Positions 16,735 through 24,636 are shown, counted from the first letter of the stretch. The stretch is 35,693 bases of DNA from Actinomycetota bacterium (GCA_019348555.1 JAHWJH010000010.1:1-35693), one strand, 5' to 3'. Made by a program: numbers and translations. Notes: generated by a model not told the origin, from the letters alone.

Positions 16735-18009
16735 GTGACCCCGCCTGACCGACCGGCCCCGCCCCCCGGCCGAGAGGTCGGCTGGGCTTCGGGGCCCAGG
16801 CGTTCCCGGCGATCCGGCCGTGCCCTCGTGGGCGTCGCCGCGCTGGTGCTCGCTGCCGGTGCGCTCGTCATCCTCGTCGTCATCATCGGGGGCGATGGCG
16901 ACGAGCGCCCGGACGCCCGGGCGAGCACGGCGCCGGAGGGCATCTGGCGCCCGATGAGCGCCGTGCCGCTCCCACCTCGCATCCTGGCCGCCAGCGCATG
17001 GACCGGCGAGGAGCTCGTGGTGTGGGGAGGGCGGGGCTGTCCCGCCGGCCGCTGCGACGACGAGACGGCGCCGCCTTTCGCCGACGGGGCCGCCTACGAC
17101 CCCGAGGCCGATCGCTGGCGGGTCCTGGCGCCGTCACCACTGTCGGCGCGCTCGGGAGCAGCGGCGGCGTGGACCGGCGAGGAGCTGGTGGTGTGGGGAG
17201 GGCGTGACGCCACCGGCCCGCTCGCCGATGGGGCCGCCTACGACCCCGACGACGATGCCTGGCGGGCGCTGAGCCCCTCACCGCTGGCGCCGCGAAGCGC
17301 CCAGGCCACCTGGACCGGCAACGAGGTGCTGATCTGGGGCGGCACGGTGCCGGGATCGGCCGGCGAGGTGGCCTTCGCCGACGGGGCCGCCTACGACCCC
17401 GACGCCGATGCCTGGCGGGCGCTGAGCCCCTCACCGCTGGCCGGCCGCTTCGACATGGTGGCCGACTGGGTCGACACCGAGCTGGTGGTGTGGGGCGGCA
17501 GGACCGGAGCCGCCAACCTCGACGACGGAGCGGCCTACGCGCCGGCCACCGACACCTGGCGATCCATCGCCCCCTCACCGCTCAGCGCCCGCGTCGTGCG
17601 GGGTTCCTGGACCGGCGCCGAGCTGCTGATCTGGGGCGGCGAGGCGGGCGCCGAGGCCCTCGACGACGGCGCCGCCTACGACCCGCGAGCCGACACCTGG
17701 CGATCGCTGGCCTCGTCGCCGCTTCCTGCCCGTCGGGGCAACGCCCAGGCGTGGACCGGCGAGGAGATGCTGGTGTGGGGAGGCGCAGGAGGAACGGGGA
17801 GCTTCTTCTTCGGTACCGGAGGCGCCTACGCGCCCGCCACCGACACCTGGCGCGAGCTGCCACCATCGCCGGGGCGGTTCATCCCCGAGACGGTGTGGAC
17901 CGGCGAGGAGCTGCTGGTGTGGGGCGGGATCGTCGCCAGCGGCGGGCACGGCGCTCCGGGCTCCATCGAGCCGGCGCTCGACGGCGTGCGCTACGACCCG
18001 CGGCCCTGA
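16735..18009 (+). CDS. Membrane-anchored seven-blade Kelch-type propeller protein
   Basis: 424 residues. A short basic N-terminus precedes one transmembrane helix (about 30-52, ALVGVAALVLAAGALVILVV), after which the chain should lie outside the membrane. Seven repeats of about 45-50 residues follow, each with a core WTGEELVVWGG-like strand, a GAAYDP turn and a WRxLxPSPLxxR end, that is, a Kelch-type beta-propeller with seven WGG strands. No enzymatic motif is present. The GTG at 16735 follows the cold-shock-like gene by nine bases. Such proteins bind partners or surfaces; the ligand is unknown. Confidence 0.85.
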   Translation: MTPPDRPAPPPGREVGWASGPRRSRRSGRALVGVAALVLAAGALVILVVIIGGDGDERPDARASTAPEGIWRPMSAVPLPPRILAASAWTGEELVVWGGRGCPAGRCDDETAPPFADGAAYDPEADRWRVLAPSPLSARSGAAAAWTGEELVVWGGRDATGPLADGAAYDPDDDAWRALSPSPLAPRSAQATWTGNEVLIWGGTVPGSAGEVAFADGAAYDPDADAWRALSPSPLAGRFDMVADWVDTELVVWGGRTGAANLDDGAAYAPATDTWRSIAPSPLSARVVRGSWTGAELLIWGGEAGAEALDDGAAYDPRADTWRSLASSPLPARRGNAQAWTGEEMLVWGGAGGTGSFFFGTGGAYAPATDTWRELPPSPGRFIPETVWTGEELLVWGGIVASGGHGAPGSIEPALDGVRYDPRP

Positions 18010-18032
18010 GAACCGGGGGCGGCCCCCGACCG

Positions 18033-18081
18033 TTCTGGCCGGCGCCACGTGCGGTTTCCCACCCCGCTTCGCCGGCCAGAA
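18033..18081. repeat. Perfect 12-bp inverted repeat between convergent genes (terminator candidate)
   Basis: TTCTGGCCGGCG at 18033-18044 is repeated in inverted form at 18070-18081 with a 25-base spacer. It lies between the plus-strand Kelch gene (stop 18009) and the minus-strand VWA gene (stop 18144). A smaller GGGGGCGGCCCCC hairpin lies at 18015-18027. No T-tract follows, so an intrinsic terminator of the classical type is not shown; a bidirectional stem-loop stop is plausible. Confidence 0.4.
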
Positions 18082-18143
18082 GCGTCGCGGCGTCGGCCAC
18101 GGCAGCGCCGACGGGTGTGTGAAGAGACGGTGCTGGCGGTGCG

Positions 18144-19094
18144 TCAGGGGAGGCGGGAGAACCAGACCAGCGAGGCGGCGCCGGCGGCCATGGCCAGCAC
18201 GAAGGCGGCGCCGGTGAACCAACCCCCGATCTCGCGCTGTTCGGTCACGAAGCCGATCGAGCTGCCGATGTCGCGATAGACGGTCTCGAGCTCGTCGGTG
18301 GTGGCCGCCTGGAACGCCGACCCGCCGGTCTCCTCGGCGAGTGCCCGGAGGTCGGCTTCATTGACCGCCACCGGCACCACCTGGCCCTGGTAGGTGATCA
18401 CCCCGGTGGGCGTGCCGAACGCGATGGTGGTCACCGGAACCCCGGCGTCGCGGGCCGCCTGTGCCGCCAGATGGTTGGGGGTGCCCACCTGGGTCTCGCC
18501 GTCGGAGAGCAGCAGGATGTGGGCGGGCACGGGCCCGCCGTCGACGGCGTCGGGGACGGACTCGATGGCATCCAGCGAGGCCAGCACGGCATCGCCGATC
18601 GCCGTCGACTCGGAGAGCTCGAGGCGTTCGATGGCGGTGGTGACCTGGGCGCGGTCGTCGGTGGGGGCCACCAGCACCCGGGCCGACCCGGCGAAGGCAA
18701 CCAGCCCCAGGTTGATGGGCTCGGGGAGCAGCTCGGCGAACGAGGTCGCCGCTTCCTTGGCCGACGCCAGCCTGGAGGGCCGCACATCAGTGGCGTCCAT
18801 CGAGATCGACACGTCGATGGCGAGGATGATGGTGGCCCGTTCCCGGGGCACGAGCTCCGCCCGCGTGGGGCGGGCCAGCGCCAGCACCATGCCCGCCAGC
18901 GACGCCAGCATCAGGGCCGCCGGCAGGTGGCGACGCCAGCCGGGCCTCGCCGGCGCCAGCGAACCCAGCAGGTCCAGGTTGGTGAAGCGGACGGCGTAGC
19001 GCCGGCGCCCCCGTACCTGAGCCACGACGTAGGCGCCGGCCAGCGCGGCCACGGCGGCGAGCAGCACGAGGCGCTCCGGCGCCAGGAGGCTCAC
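18144..19094 (-). CDS. Membrane VWA-domain protein (BatA/Rv1481-like)
   Basis: 316 residues. Two N-terminal membrane segments (LVLLAAVAALAGAYVVAQV and AALMLASLAGMVLALA) precede a von Willebrand A domain with an intact MIDAS DVSISMD, then LGLVAFAGSARVLV and LLLSDGETQVG, and a C-terminal membrane helix (FTGAAFVLAMAAGAASLVWF). It follows the DUF58 gene with a four-base GTGA overlap, giving the MoxR-DUF58-VWA order found widely in bacteria. Such systems are linked to MoxR ATPase-driven assembly or metal insertion, and in mycobacteria to envelope stress; the target here is unknown. Confidence 0.9.
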   Translation of the reverse strand: MSLLAPERLVLLAAVAALAGAYVVAQVRGRRRYAVRFTNLDLLGSLAPARPGWRRHLPAALMLASLAGMVLALARPTRAELVPRERATIILAIDVSISMDATDVRPSRLASAKEAATSFAELLPEPINLGLVAFAGSARVLVAPTDDRAQVTTAIERLELSESTAIGDAVLASLDAIESVPDAVDGGPVPAHILLLSDGETQVGTPNHLAAQAARDAGVPVTTIAFGTPTGVITYQGQVVPVAVNEADLRALAEETGGSAFQAATTDELETVYRDIGSSIGFVTEQREIGGWFTGAAFVLAMAAGAASLVWFSRLP

Positions 19095-20035
19095 GGCCGC
19101 CTTGCCGGTACGGCGGCCGCCATTCGCCGGCGGCGGCGGTCGAGGACGAACGACACGAGGTCGGCCAGCCAGTCGCGGTCGGTGCGCAGCACCAGGTGGT
19201 CGGCGCCGGCCGAGCGCAGCGCCCGGCGGTGGTCGTCGCGCTGGCGGGCCGCTGCTTCGGCGTAACGGGCCCGCAACGCGGCGTTGGCCGTCTGCACCTC
19301 GAGGCGCCGACCTGTCTCGGGGTCGACCAGAGCCAGCACCCCTACGTTGGGCAACTCGAGCTCTCGGGGGTCGAGCACCTCGACCGCCACCACGTCGTGG
19401 CGGGCGGCGAGGACTCGGAGGGGACGTTCCCAGCCGGGGACACCGACGAAGTCGCTCACCACCACGACCAGGCCCCGACGGCGGGCCAGGCGAGCACACA
19501 CCCCGAGGGCGGCGCCGAGGTCGGTCGGACCGCCACCGTCGGCCCGGGGAGAGGCGGCCACCCGGTGCAGCAGGGCGATGAGGTGGGCCCGGCCCGACCC
19601 CGCCGGCACCGCCACCGTGGATCCCGGCTGGACCACCACCGCGCCGAAACGATTCCCGACCCGCGCGGTGAGGTGGCCGAACGCCGCCACCGCCGCCACC
19701 GCGAGGTCGCGCTTCTCACAGACGGCGGTACCGAAGGCCAGGCTCGCCGACAGGTCGACCACCGCCCACACCGAGAGCTCGCGGTCGGCGACGGGCATGC
19801 GGACATGGGGGTCACCGGTACGGGCGGTGACGTTCCAGTCGATCAGGCGGACGTCATCGCCGGCCTGGTAGGGGCGCGCCTCACCGGGCTCGCTACCAGG
19901 CCCCGGGAGCAGACCCTGGTAGTCCCCGTGGAGGATGCCGTCGAGGCGTCGGGTGATGGTGAGCTCCAGGCGACGGAGGAGGTCCCCGGTACCGGGCCGG
20001 CCCACGGTGGGGGCGACCGCCCGACGCTCGGTCAT
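19091..20035 (-). CDS. DUF58 protein of the MoxR operon
   Basis: 314 residues. LILRRLELTI-like opening (RRLELTITRRLDGIL), PGSEPGEARPYQAGDDVRLI and DWNVTARTGDPHVRM are DUF58 hallmarks, followed by a VWA-like fold starting VWAVVDLSASLAFG with a DxSxS motif. The ATG at 20035 overlaps the moxR stop by four bases (ATGA), and its own stop overlaps the VWA gene, so the three are translated in series. It is expected to be soluble or membrane-peripheral and to work with MoxR. Confidence 0.9.
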   Translation of the reverse strand: MTERRAVAPTVGRPGTGDLLRRLELTITRRLDGILHGDYQGLLPGPGSEPGEARPYQAGDDVRLIDWNVTARTGDPHVRMPVADRELSVWAVVDLSASLAFGTAVCEKRDLAVAAVAAFGHLTARVGNRFGAVVVQPGSTVAVPAGSGRAHLIALLHRVAASPRADGGGPTDLGAALGVCARLARRRGLVVVVSDFVGVPGWERPLRVLAARHDVVAVEVLDPRELELPNVGVLALVDPETGRRLEVQTANAALRARYAEAAARQRDDHRRALRSAGADHLVLRTDRDWLADLVSFVLDRRRRRMAAAVPARRP

Positions 20036-21060
20036 GGCGCCACGGCGGCTCCGGCGGGGCGCGACTCCACGACCGGCGCCGTCACCACCGACAGCACGCG
20101 GGCGAGCACGGTGTCGGCGTCGACGCCTTCGGCCAGTGCCTCGTAGGAGAGCACCAACCGGTGCCGCAGCACGTCGAAGGCCACGTCGAAGACGTCCTGG
20201 GGCACCAGGTAGTCGCGGCCGCGCAGCAGGGCCAGCGCCCGCCCTGCGGCCACGAGCCCCAGGCTCCCACGGGGGCTGGCACCGTAGGCGAGGTACGGGG
20301 CGATCTCGGGAAGTCCATGGTCGGCGGGGGCCCGGGTGGCGAGCACCAGGCGCACGGCGTAGTCGGCCACGCCGGCGTCGACGAACACGGCGTCGGCAGC
20401 GTCTTGGAGGCGGGCCAGATCGTCGATGTCGAGCACCCGGGTGGCTGACGGCGGGCGCACCCCCATGCGCCGGACGACCTCCATCTCCTCGGTGTGAGTG
20501 GGGTAGCCGACCACCACCTTCATCAAGAAGCGGTCACGCTGAGCCTCGGGGAGGGGGTAGACACCCTCGCTCTCGATGGGGTTCTGGGTGGCCAGCACCA
20601 CGAACGGCAGCGGGACCGGGTGGGTGATGCCGCCGATGGTGACCTGGTGCTCGGCCATGACCTCCAGGAGCGCCGACTGCACCTTGGCCGGCGACCGGTT
20701 GATCTCGTCGGCCAGCACGAAGTTGGCGAACACCGGGCCCAGCTCGACGTCGAAGCGCTCGGCTCCGGCCCGGTAGATCCGGGTGCCGATGATGTCGGCG
20801 GGGATGAGGTCGGGAGTGAACTGGAGGCGGGAGAAGCTCCCTCCCACCGCCGTGGCCACCGTCTCGATGGCCAGGGTCTTGGCGAGGCCGGGCACGCCCT
20901 CGACCAGGCAGTGGCCGCGGGCGAGGAGCGCCACGAGCACCCGCTCGAGGAGCCGGTCCTGGCCGACGATGATCCGCTTGACCTCGAACAGCACCCGCTC
21001 CAGCAGTGCCGCCTCGGCGGTGGCGGGGGCGGCACGGACGGACTGGGCGGCGTCGCTCAC
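20032..21060 (-). CDS. MoxR family AAA+ ATPase
   Basis: 342 residues. VKRIIVGQDRLLERVLVALL opens the domain; Walker A GVPGLAKT, Walker B FVLADEINRSPAKVQSALLE, sensor 1 FVVLATQNPIESEGVYPLPE and the arginine finger region AQRDRFLMKV are all present. The lid at VLATRAPADHGLPEIAPYLAYGAS completes it. MoxR ATPases act as chaperones with DUF58 and VWA partners. Two GTG codons (21069, 21060) are possible; 21060 is chosen because a TAGCGT box lies seven bases before it and overlaps the other. Confidence 0.93.
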   Translation of the reverse strand: MSDAAQSVRAAPATAEAALLERVLFEVKRIIVGQDRLLERVLVALLARGHCLVEGVPGLAKTLAIETVATAVGGSFSRLQFTPDLIPADIIGTRIYRAGAERFDVELGPVFANFVLADEINRSPAKVQSALLEVMAEHQVTIGGITHPVPLPFVVLATQNPIESEGVYPLPEAQRDRFLMKVVVGYPTHTEEMEVVRRMGVRPPSATRVLDIDDLARLQDAADAVFVDAGVADYAVRLVLATRAPADHGLPEIAPYLAYGASPRGSLGLVAAGRALALLRGRDYLVPQDVFDVAFDVLRHRLVLSYEALAEGVDADTVLARVLSVVTAPVVESRPAGAAVAP

Positions 21061-21067
21061 CGCCGTC

Positions 21068-21073
21068 ACGCTA
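21068..21073 (-). promoter_or_regulatory. -10 box TAGCGT of the moxR operon, leaderless candidate
   Basis: TAGCGT on the minus strand is seven bases before the GTG at 21060 and overlaps the alternative GTG at 21069. No Shine-Dalgarno sequence is seen. It heads the moxR-DUF58-VWA operon. Confidence 0.42.
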
Positions 21074-21114
21074 TCGGCGAGGGTGCTCCCGCCGGGAGCG
21101 GCCGGGGCCGTCCC

Positions 21115-22116
21115 CTACTGGACGGTGAAGATCTCCTTCATGTCGTGGGCGACGAGGTGGGGTGGTCCACCGGATCGGTCTTGGATGAAGCAGACCACGG
21201 CATAGGTGCGGCCGGACTGGAAGTCCATCTCGTAGGTGGCGCCCAGCCCGGAGCTGAAGACGCCGGTGTGGGGCAAGGTCTCGCTGGTGGGGAGATCGAG
21301 CTCGGGCGGCGGCGGCGCCTCATCCTCGGATGAGGCGAAGGCGAGGAGAGCCGCCTCGGCAGCCGTCTCGTCGACGCCCTCGTTGAAGGCGAAGAACACG
21401 CCGTGGTGGACCTGGTCGGGGCCCTCGTTCACGAAGTTGACGGTCTGGGGGCCGGCAGAGATGCGGACGTCGAAGTCGTAGTCACGGGCGGTGATGGCGC
21501 TGTCGTTGGCCGGCAGGGTGAGCGGGTTGCTGCTGGTGGTGACCGTGAACGGCTGGATCATGCCCAGCTCGTGGTGGGGTGGTCCCTGCGGCCCCTCCTC
21601 GGGCCCTCCACCCCCACCGGTGGTGGTCGTGGCCCCCGGCTCGGGGACGGCGCCGGTCAGGGTGCAGATCACGGCGTAGTTACCCTCGCCCAGCAGCGCA
21701 GTGGTCTCCACCGTCTGGCCGGGCTCTGCCACCGCCGGGATGGCGAGGTTCTCCAGGAAGTCAGGGAACGGGCCCCCTTCCAGCGTGGGAGCGATCGCCG
21801 CGCCCACCTCGTCGAGAGGCGTGTCGCCGATCTCGACGAACGCCAGCTCGTGCTCGACCGCACCGGCGTTCTCGAAGGTGATGGCGAACACCCCCGCCTC
21901 CACCTGCTCAGGCGCTCCGCTGAAGCTGAAGTCCTCGGCCACGACGCTCAACCGGGTGGGCTCGGTGCCGGTGTCGCCGGTGGTGCCGCTGGTGCTGGTG
22001 CCCGCAACGGTGGTGGTGGGTCCGCCGGCGCCGTCGTCGGCGTCGTCGCCGCCGCACGCGGTCGCCACCAGCGAGATCAACGCCACCACCACCACGGCCC
22101 GGTTTCGCCACGCCAC
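21115..22116 (-). CDS. Lipoprotein with two cupredoxin-like domains
   Basis: 333 residues. A basic start and hydrophobic stretch AVVVVALISLVATAC form a lipoprotein signal; the Cys (LVATAC) would be acylated. A Thr/Gly/Ser linker follows. Domain 1 reads VFAITFENAGAVEHELAFVE, then GNYAVICTLTG and, after a linker, PHHELGM. Domain 2 reads PQTVNFVNEGPDQVHHGVFF, then GRTYAVVCFIQDRSGGPPH and LVAHDM. Each has a His, a Cys and a following His-x2-Met-type arrangement that fits a type 1 copper site. The GTG at 22116 has GGGGGA seven bases upstream. Electron-transfer or copper-binding outside the membrane is likely. Copper occupancy needs proof, as domain 1 has an unusually long Cys-His loop. Confidence 0.72.
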   Translation of the reverse strand: MAWRNRAVVVVALISLVATACGGDDADDGAGGPTTTVAGTSTSGTTGDTGTEPTRLSVVAEDFSFSGAPEQVEAGVFAITFENAGAVEHELAFVEIGDTPLDEVGAAIAPTLEGGPFPDFLENLAIPAVAEPGQTVETTALLGEGNYAVICTLTGAVPEPGATTTTGGGGGPEEGPQGPPHHELGMIQPFTVTTSSNPLTLPANDSAITARDYDFDVRISAGPQTVNFVNEGPDQVHHGVFFAFNEGVDETAAEAALLAFASSEDEAPPPPELDLPTSETLPHTGVFSSGLGATYEMDFQSGRTYAVVCFIQDRSGGPPHLVAHDMKEIFTVQ

Positions 22117-22197
22117 GATCGTTCCCCCAGCCTTCGCCGAACGGAGGGCCACGTTTACACCCCGGACGCCGGTGATGCAACCAACAGTTTCGCCGGA

Positions 22198-22566
22198 CTA
22201 CGGGCGGGAGCCGATCGTCAGGGCCCGCAGCCCCAGCCCCATCAGGAACAGCCCGCCGAGGCCATAGAGGAGGTAACGCCAGCGCTCGAGCTGCTGGCGG
22301 TAGGAGTAGATGATGCCCACGGCGACGAGGGCGACGAAGCCGTAGAACATGTGGAACTGGGCCGCCGGGCGGTTCTGGCCGGCGACCATGGCGACGCCGA
22401 AGCCCACCTGCACGAAGATGGCCGCCTCGACGGCCGCCGTGAAGCGCCACAAGGCGCGGGTCCGCAGCCACGGCCACCAGTGGGCACCGAGCGCCCACAG
22501 CCCGGCGGCGGCATTGCCGATGATGGCGACCCACGCTCCGGCGACGTGGAGGCTCCGCAGGGTCAG
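22198..22566 (-). CDS. Four-helix membrane protein, apparent CTG start
   Basis: 122 residues from the proposed start. It has four membrane helices: LHVAGAWVAIIGNAAAGLWA, FTAAVEAAIFVQVGFGVAMV, FYGFVALVAVGIIYSY and YLLYGLGGLFLMGLGLRA. His residues lie near helix ends (SLHVAG, FHMFYG). No standard start codon lies between the far TTG at 22710 and helix 1, but TACGCT lies seven bases before a CTG at 22566, just before TLRSLHVAG. It starts 80 bases after the cupredoxin lipoprotein's promoter side, both on the minus strand. The role is unknown; a haem or quinone role is only a guess. Confidence 0.6.
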   Translation of the reverse strand: MTLRSLHVAGAWVAIIGNAAAGLWALGAHWWPWLRTRALWRFTAAVEAAIFVQVGFGVAMVAGQNRPAAQFHMFYGFVALVAVGIIYSYRQQLERWRYLLYGLGGLFLMGLGLRALTIGSRP

Positions 22567-22573
22567 GACGGCG

Positions 22574-22579
22574 AGCGTA
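22574..22579 (-). promoter_or_regulatory. -10 box TACGCT for the membrane protein, leaderless candidate
   Basis: TACGCT is seven bases before the CTG at 22566. A TTGACC lies 22 bases upstream of it, too far for a normal -35, so the -10 alone is claimed. Confidence 0.35.
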
Positions 22580-22715
22580 CCGCCCTCCCCCGGCGGAAAT
22601 GGGTCAAGTTTCGTCGCCGTCCTGCCGAAGAGATGAGCGGGGCGGAACAGAGCATTCGTTTGCCCGCCCGCCCCAACGGGTATCCCGCCAGGCCGGCGGA
22701 GCCGAAACAACGAGC

Positions 22716-22736
22716 GCGGTCGACCAGGTCGACCGC
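22716..22736. promoter_or_regulatory. Perfect 21-base palindrome, operator candidate
   Basis: GCGGTCGACC at 22716-22725, a central A, and GGTCGACCGC at 22727-22736 make a perfect inverted repeat. It contains two tandem GGTCGACC units. It lies 16 bases before the DUF6458 start and in the gap divergent from the membrane gene, where a dimeric repressor could sit. No cognate regulator is in the window. Confidence 0.4.
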
Positions 22737-22752
22737 CGAGGAGGTAGTCCCC

Positions 22753-22974
22753 ATGGGTATCGGAGTCAGCGTGTTCCTGCTTGCCGTCGGTGCCATCTTG
22801 GCCTTTGCCGTCGATGTGTCCGTGTCGGGCATCGACCTCGACACGGTCGGGGTGATCTTGATGATCGTCGGTGCCATCGGCCTGCTGCTGTCGGCGCTGT
22901 TCCTCAGCAGCTTCTCGCCCTACGCACGAGGAGGTGCCGGCCGGGAGACGGTCGTGCGCGAGGAGCGCTTCTAG
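22753..22974 (+). CDS. Small DUF6458-type membrane protein
   Basis: 73 residues. MGIGVSVFLLAVGAILAFAV, VSGIDLDTVGVILMIVGAIG and LLLSALFL give two membrane helices; this is the conserved actinobacterial DUF6458 family. The C-terminus is basic and Arg-rich (REERF). GAGGAGG lies eight bases before the ATG, and a perfect palindrome is just upstream. The biochemical role is unknown in the family. Confidence 0.88.
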   Translation: MGIGVSVFLLAVGAILAFAVDVSVSGIDLDTVGVILMIVGAIGLLLSALFLSSFSPYARGGAGRETVVREERF

Positions 22975-22989
22975 GCGGCGGCGACAGGC

Positions 22990-23481
22990 TCAGACCCGAG
23001 GCTGGCGCGCCCGACCGAGCTGCTCGGTGATCTGGCACTGCACCCACATCGGGCGGGAGATGCGCGGTATCCGGTGCAACACCTCGCCGTGTCGGCCACC
23101 CGAACGGACGACCAGGTCGCCGTAGCGCAGGAGCCGGCCCATCAAGGGCCGGCGGTAGCTCACGGCGTGGACATGGTCGAGGGGGATCTCCACCCCTTCC
23201 TTGGCCACCACGCCGTGCCGGTGGACGACCCGTCGATCGGTGAGCACCACGTGGGTGCTCGCCCACCGGGCGTACCGGACGACGAAGCGGGCCAGCGCCA
23301 CCAATGTGGCCATCGCCGCCAGCAGTTGCAGCAGCTCCGGAGCGGACCCGACGGAGAGGGTGACCAGCAGCGCCAGCATCGCCGCCAGTCCGCCCGCCGG
23401 GCCGGCGAAGTGGCTCCAGTGCAGCCGGACGTCGACGATCAGCTCCTCCCCGTCGTGCAGCAGCCTCGACGGGAAGGCCAT
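22990..23481 (-). CDS. Membrane PH-domain (YdbS-like, DUF304) protein
   Basis: 163 residues. Two membrane helices (GGLAAMLALLVTLSV and LLQLLAAMATLVALARFVV) precede a bacterial PH domain: HVVLTDRRVVHRHGVVAKEG, VEIPLDHVHAVSYRRPLMGR and YGDLVVRSGGRHGEVLHRIP. Such proteins are of unclear function, sometimes in envelope stress operons. The ATG at 23481 has no ribosome site but is preceded at seven bases by TAGCGT, whose TAG is also the stop codon of def. Confidence 0.85.
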   Translation of the reverse strand: MAFPSRLLHDGEELIVDVRLHWSHFAGPAGGLAAMLALLVTLSVGSAPELLQLLAAMATLVALARFVVRYARWASTHVVLTDRRVVHRHGVVAKEGVEIPLDHVHAVSYRRPLMGRLLRYGDLVVRSGGRHGEVLHRIPRISRPMWVQCQITEQLGRARQPRV

Positions 23482-23488
23482 GCTCGGC

Positions 23489-23494
23489 ACGCTA
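23489..23494 (-). promoter_or_regulatory. -10 box TAGCGT of the PH-domain gene, embedded in the def stop
   Basis: TAGCGT is seven bases before the ATG at 23481, and its first three bases are the TAG stop of def. The gene is therefore probably transcribed on its own from within the end of def, as a leaderless message. Confidence 0.42.
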
Positions 23495-24001
23495 CCGGTA
23501 GGTCCGGCGCCGGAACACGCGCTCGCCCGCCACCACCCGGTCGAGGAAGAGGAGCCCGTCGAGGTGGTCGAGCTCGTGTTGCACGGCTCGGGCCTCGAAG
23601 GCGTCGACCTCGAGGATGACCTCCGCACCGGTCGGGGCGATGCCCCGCACCACCAGCGCCGGCCTGCGTGCCACGTCGCCGGTCAGGTCGGGCACGCTCA
23701 TGCAGCCTTCCCGCCCGATCTCAGCCGGCGCCGACTCCACGGAGGACCTGTCCACCACCGGGTTGAACAGGAGCACCTCACCGTGGCAGGAGCGGGCTTT
23801 GGGGTGACCGGTGACGTCGATGCAGAAGGCCCGCAGCGACACGCCGATCTGCGGGGCCGCCACCCCCACGCTGTGCGAGGTCGCCCTCATGGTGTCGACC
23901 AGGTCGGCGGCCAGCGCCAGCGCCTCGTCGTCGATCCGCTCGACCGGTCGGCACGCCAGGCTCAGCACCGGGTCCGGCAGCAGGCGGACGGGGCGGATCA
24001 C
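23492..24001 (-). CDS. def: Peptide deformylase
   Basis: 169 residues. Three catalytic motifs are present: VGVAAPQIG (motif 1), EGCMSVP (motif 2, metal Cys, canonical EGCLS) and QHELDHLDG (motif 3, HExxH). It removes the N-formyl group from new chains. The Ser in place of the first Gly of motif 1 is a minor variation. The start is a GTG at 24001 with a G-rich stretch upstream. No fmt neighbour is seen. It is followed closely by the PH-domain gene. Confidence 0.93.
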   Translation of the reverse strand: MIRPVRLLPDPVLSLACRPVERIDDEALALAADLVDTMRATSHSVGVAAPQIGVSLRAFCIDVTGHPKARSCHGEVLLFNPVVDRSSVESAPAEIGREGCMSVPDLTGDVARRPALVVRGIAPTGAEVILEVDAFEARAVQHELDHLDGLLFLDRVVAGERVFRRRTYR

Positions 24002-24096
24002 CGGCGGGCACCCCGCCCGCGGCTCGTGGCCCGAGGAGACCTGGCGTCTCGGCGGTCTGTCGGGGCCAGGAGCAGGTCGGGAGGCTGATCCACCCC

Positions 24097-24636
24097 TCAG
24101 AAGATGTCGGGGTCGTCGGGGCGCAGGTGCACGTCGACGTCGAGGTCATCGGCCAGCGCCTCCAGCTCGGCATCCAGCGAGGTGGCATCGGCTCCGGTCG
24201 GAAGCACGACCGAGAGCCGCAGCACGTAGGCGGGAGGCTCGGTCTCGCCGACGATGCGGGTGCTGAGATCGACGATGTTGGCGCCGTGGTCGGCGAGCAG
24301 CCGGGTGACGCGGTGCACGATGCCGGGGTGGTCGGCCCCGTGGACCGACACCGACCAGCTGGACCCCTCCGCGGGGACGTCCTGGGGCGGGTCGGCCACC
24401 GGACGCACGGCCACGGTGAGGCCGAGGGGCGCACCACGAGCGGCCAGATCGCGCTCGAGGTCGGCGGGGGCGACCTCGTCGGACACCTCCACGATCAGCA
24501 TCATGGCGAAGTGGCCGCCGAGGATGGTCATGGCGCTGTCCTCGAGGTTGCCGCCCCGCTCGACCAGGACGCCGGTGACCGCGGCGACGATGCCCCGACG
24601 ATCGGCGCCGAAGGCGGTGACGGCGAGGCGGGCCAC
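24097..24636 (-). CDS. Double-ACT-domain protein (GcvR-like)
   Basis: 179 residues. ACT domain 1: VTAFGADRRGIVAAVTGVL, then ERGGNLEDSAM and GGHFAMMLIVEV. ACT domain 2: SVSVHGADHPGIVHRVTRLL, then HGANIVDLSTR. The pattern is that of the glycine cleavage repressor-like (GcvR) family of small-molecule-binding regulatory proteins. There is no DNA-binding part, so it probably acts on a partner protein. The GTG start lies one base after the upstream metallopeptidase stop, so the genes are coupled. The ligand, presumably an amino acid, is not known. Confidence 0.87.
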   Translation of the reverse strand: MARLAVTAFGADRRGIVAAVTGVLVERGGNLEDSAMTILGGHFAMMLIVEVSDEVAPADLERDLAARGAPLGLTVAVRPVADPPQDVPAEGSSWSVSVHGADHPGIVHRVTRLLADHGANIVDLSTRIVGETEPPAYVLRLSVVLPTGADATSLDAELEALADDLDVDVHLRPDDPDIF

